A stretch of 64,000 bases of DNA from Hybos culiciformis. Its lineage: Eukaryota; Arthropoda; Insecta; Diptera; Hybotidae. The first letter of the stretch is position 1; every line of letters starts with the position of its first letter. The stretch lies in the NCBI GenBank assembly GCA_964007475.1, contig OZ023273.1, positions 119,769,812-119,833,811 of the forward strand, given 5' to 3'. The notes beneath the pieces are model-generated. The model was not told where the DNA came from. It did no database searches and saw only the letters and a list, made by a program, of their open reading frames with translations. A program made the translations under genes and the position numbers. Shown here one piece after another: positions 63,475 through 64,000 of this stretch.

Positions 63475-64000
63475 ATAGCCTGAATATTATAAGAAGAAAA
63501 AAGATTTTCTTTGAAGTTTTTATATTATATATGTATGTGTATTAAAGAAGTTGGTTGCATTTAAAAAGGAATATTTTTATCTTTTAAGAAAACAAATTTT
63601 CATTTCCCAGAGCTATTATAAAGCTTTTTATTTTATTTTAAATTTACAAAAAATAAAAAAAAAATAAAAAAAAAACTTTCTCTTATAAAATATTAACTTA
63701 TGGCTTACATTCGAGAAGAATTTCTATATACATTTAAGCTAAGCATAAATGCCTTCAATCATTAGAGCACTCAGGAGGTATAACAAGAAAGAAATTGTTT
63801 TGATTATTTTTTGATGAAGTGAATAAATAGTATAGTATATAGTTAATATTTGTTCATTGAAAGCATACAAAATTTTATATATTTTTAAAATTTTGAGCTA
63901 ATTAACTTACGACGTACTAAATAATTTTGATGCCAAAATCTAAATTCTAATATAATTTTAACTCTCAAAAAAATTACGAATTTGAACTAGTCTGAACTTT

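Larger units (their letters stand above)
51889..64000. other. AT-rich non-coding stretch to the end of the window
   Basis: About 12 kb without a recognisable gene. Poly(A)/poly(T) tracts and TA runs are frequent, and a short (AAG)n array lies near 63455-63474. Two clear palindromes (56380-56400 and 61317-61334) and one weak exon-like segment (61132-61287) are noted separately. Confidence 0.55.

Overview
The window is about 64 kb of very AT-rich animal nuclear DNA, roughly four-fifths A+T by eye and dominated by poly(A)/poly(T) and TA-rich low-complexity sequence. The tRNA genes, the 5S rRNA sequence and the mix of hAT-type miniature transposons fit an insect genome. I cannot name the order: TACATATG-type words occur in flies, and TAGGTAGGTA-type words are common in aphids and some other insects. 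A gap of exactly 200 N at 51689-51888 is a conventional scaffolding gap, so this is part of a scaffolded assembly. I recognise no protein-coding gene. Every open frame is short, AT-driven and without a recognisable domain, so the window reads as intergenic or intronic sequence.

The firm genes are all RNA polymerase III genes, and most lie between 43.5 and 48.6 kb. They are a short tandem 5S rRNA array (two intact identical copies, one six-substitution copy, one truncated copy and one distant relic), a tRNA-Glu(TTC) and an elongator-type tRNA-Met(CAT). A second, identical tRNA-Glu(TTC) lies alone at 14.5 kb.

The other firm features are transposon-like. Three non-autonomous hAT-type elements (1352-1996, 4284-4579, 41584-42088) each have 8-bp target-site duplications and different terminal sequences. 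Two foldback elements, 35833-36416 and 37402-37798, lie about 1 kb apart. Their arms are unrelated arrays of alternating inverted motifs (about 61-63 bp units in one, 50 bp units in the other). Both nevertheless surround the same GC-rich core of about 48 bp, in opposite orientations. They also have different target-site duplications: 8-9 bp for the first and 20 bp for the second. This pair is the most unusual thing in the window.

Layout: 1-4.6 kb, AT-rich DNA with two hAT-type MITEs; 4.6-35.8 kb, a long AT-rich stretch with one tRNA-Glu, two hairpin repeats, a long TA microsatellite and a few weak exon-like islands; 35.8-37.8 kb, the foldback pair; 37.8-43.5 kb, tandem duplications and a third hAT-type MITE; 43.5-48.6 kb, the pol III cluster; 48.6-64 kb, AT-rich DNA with the assembly gap and no recognisable gene.
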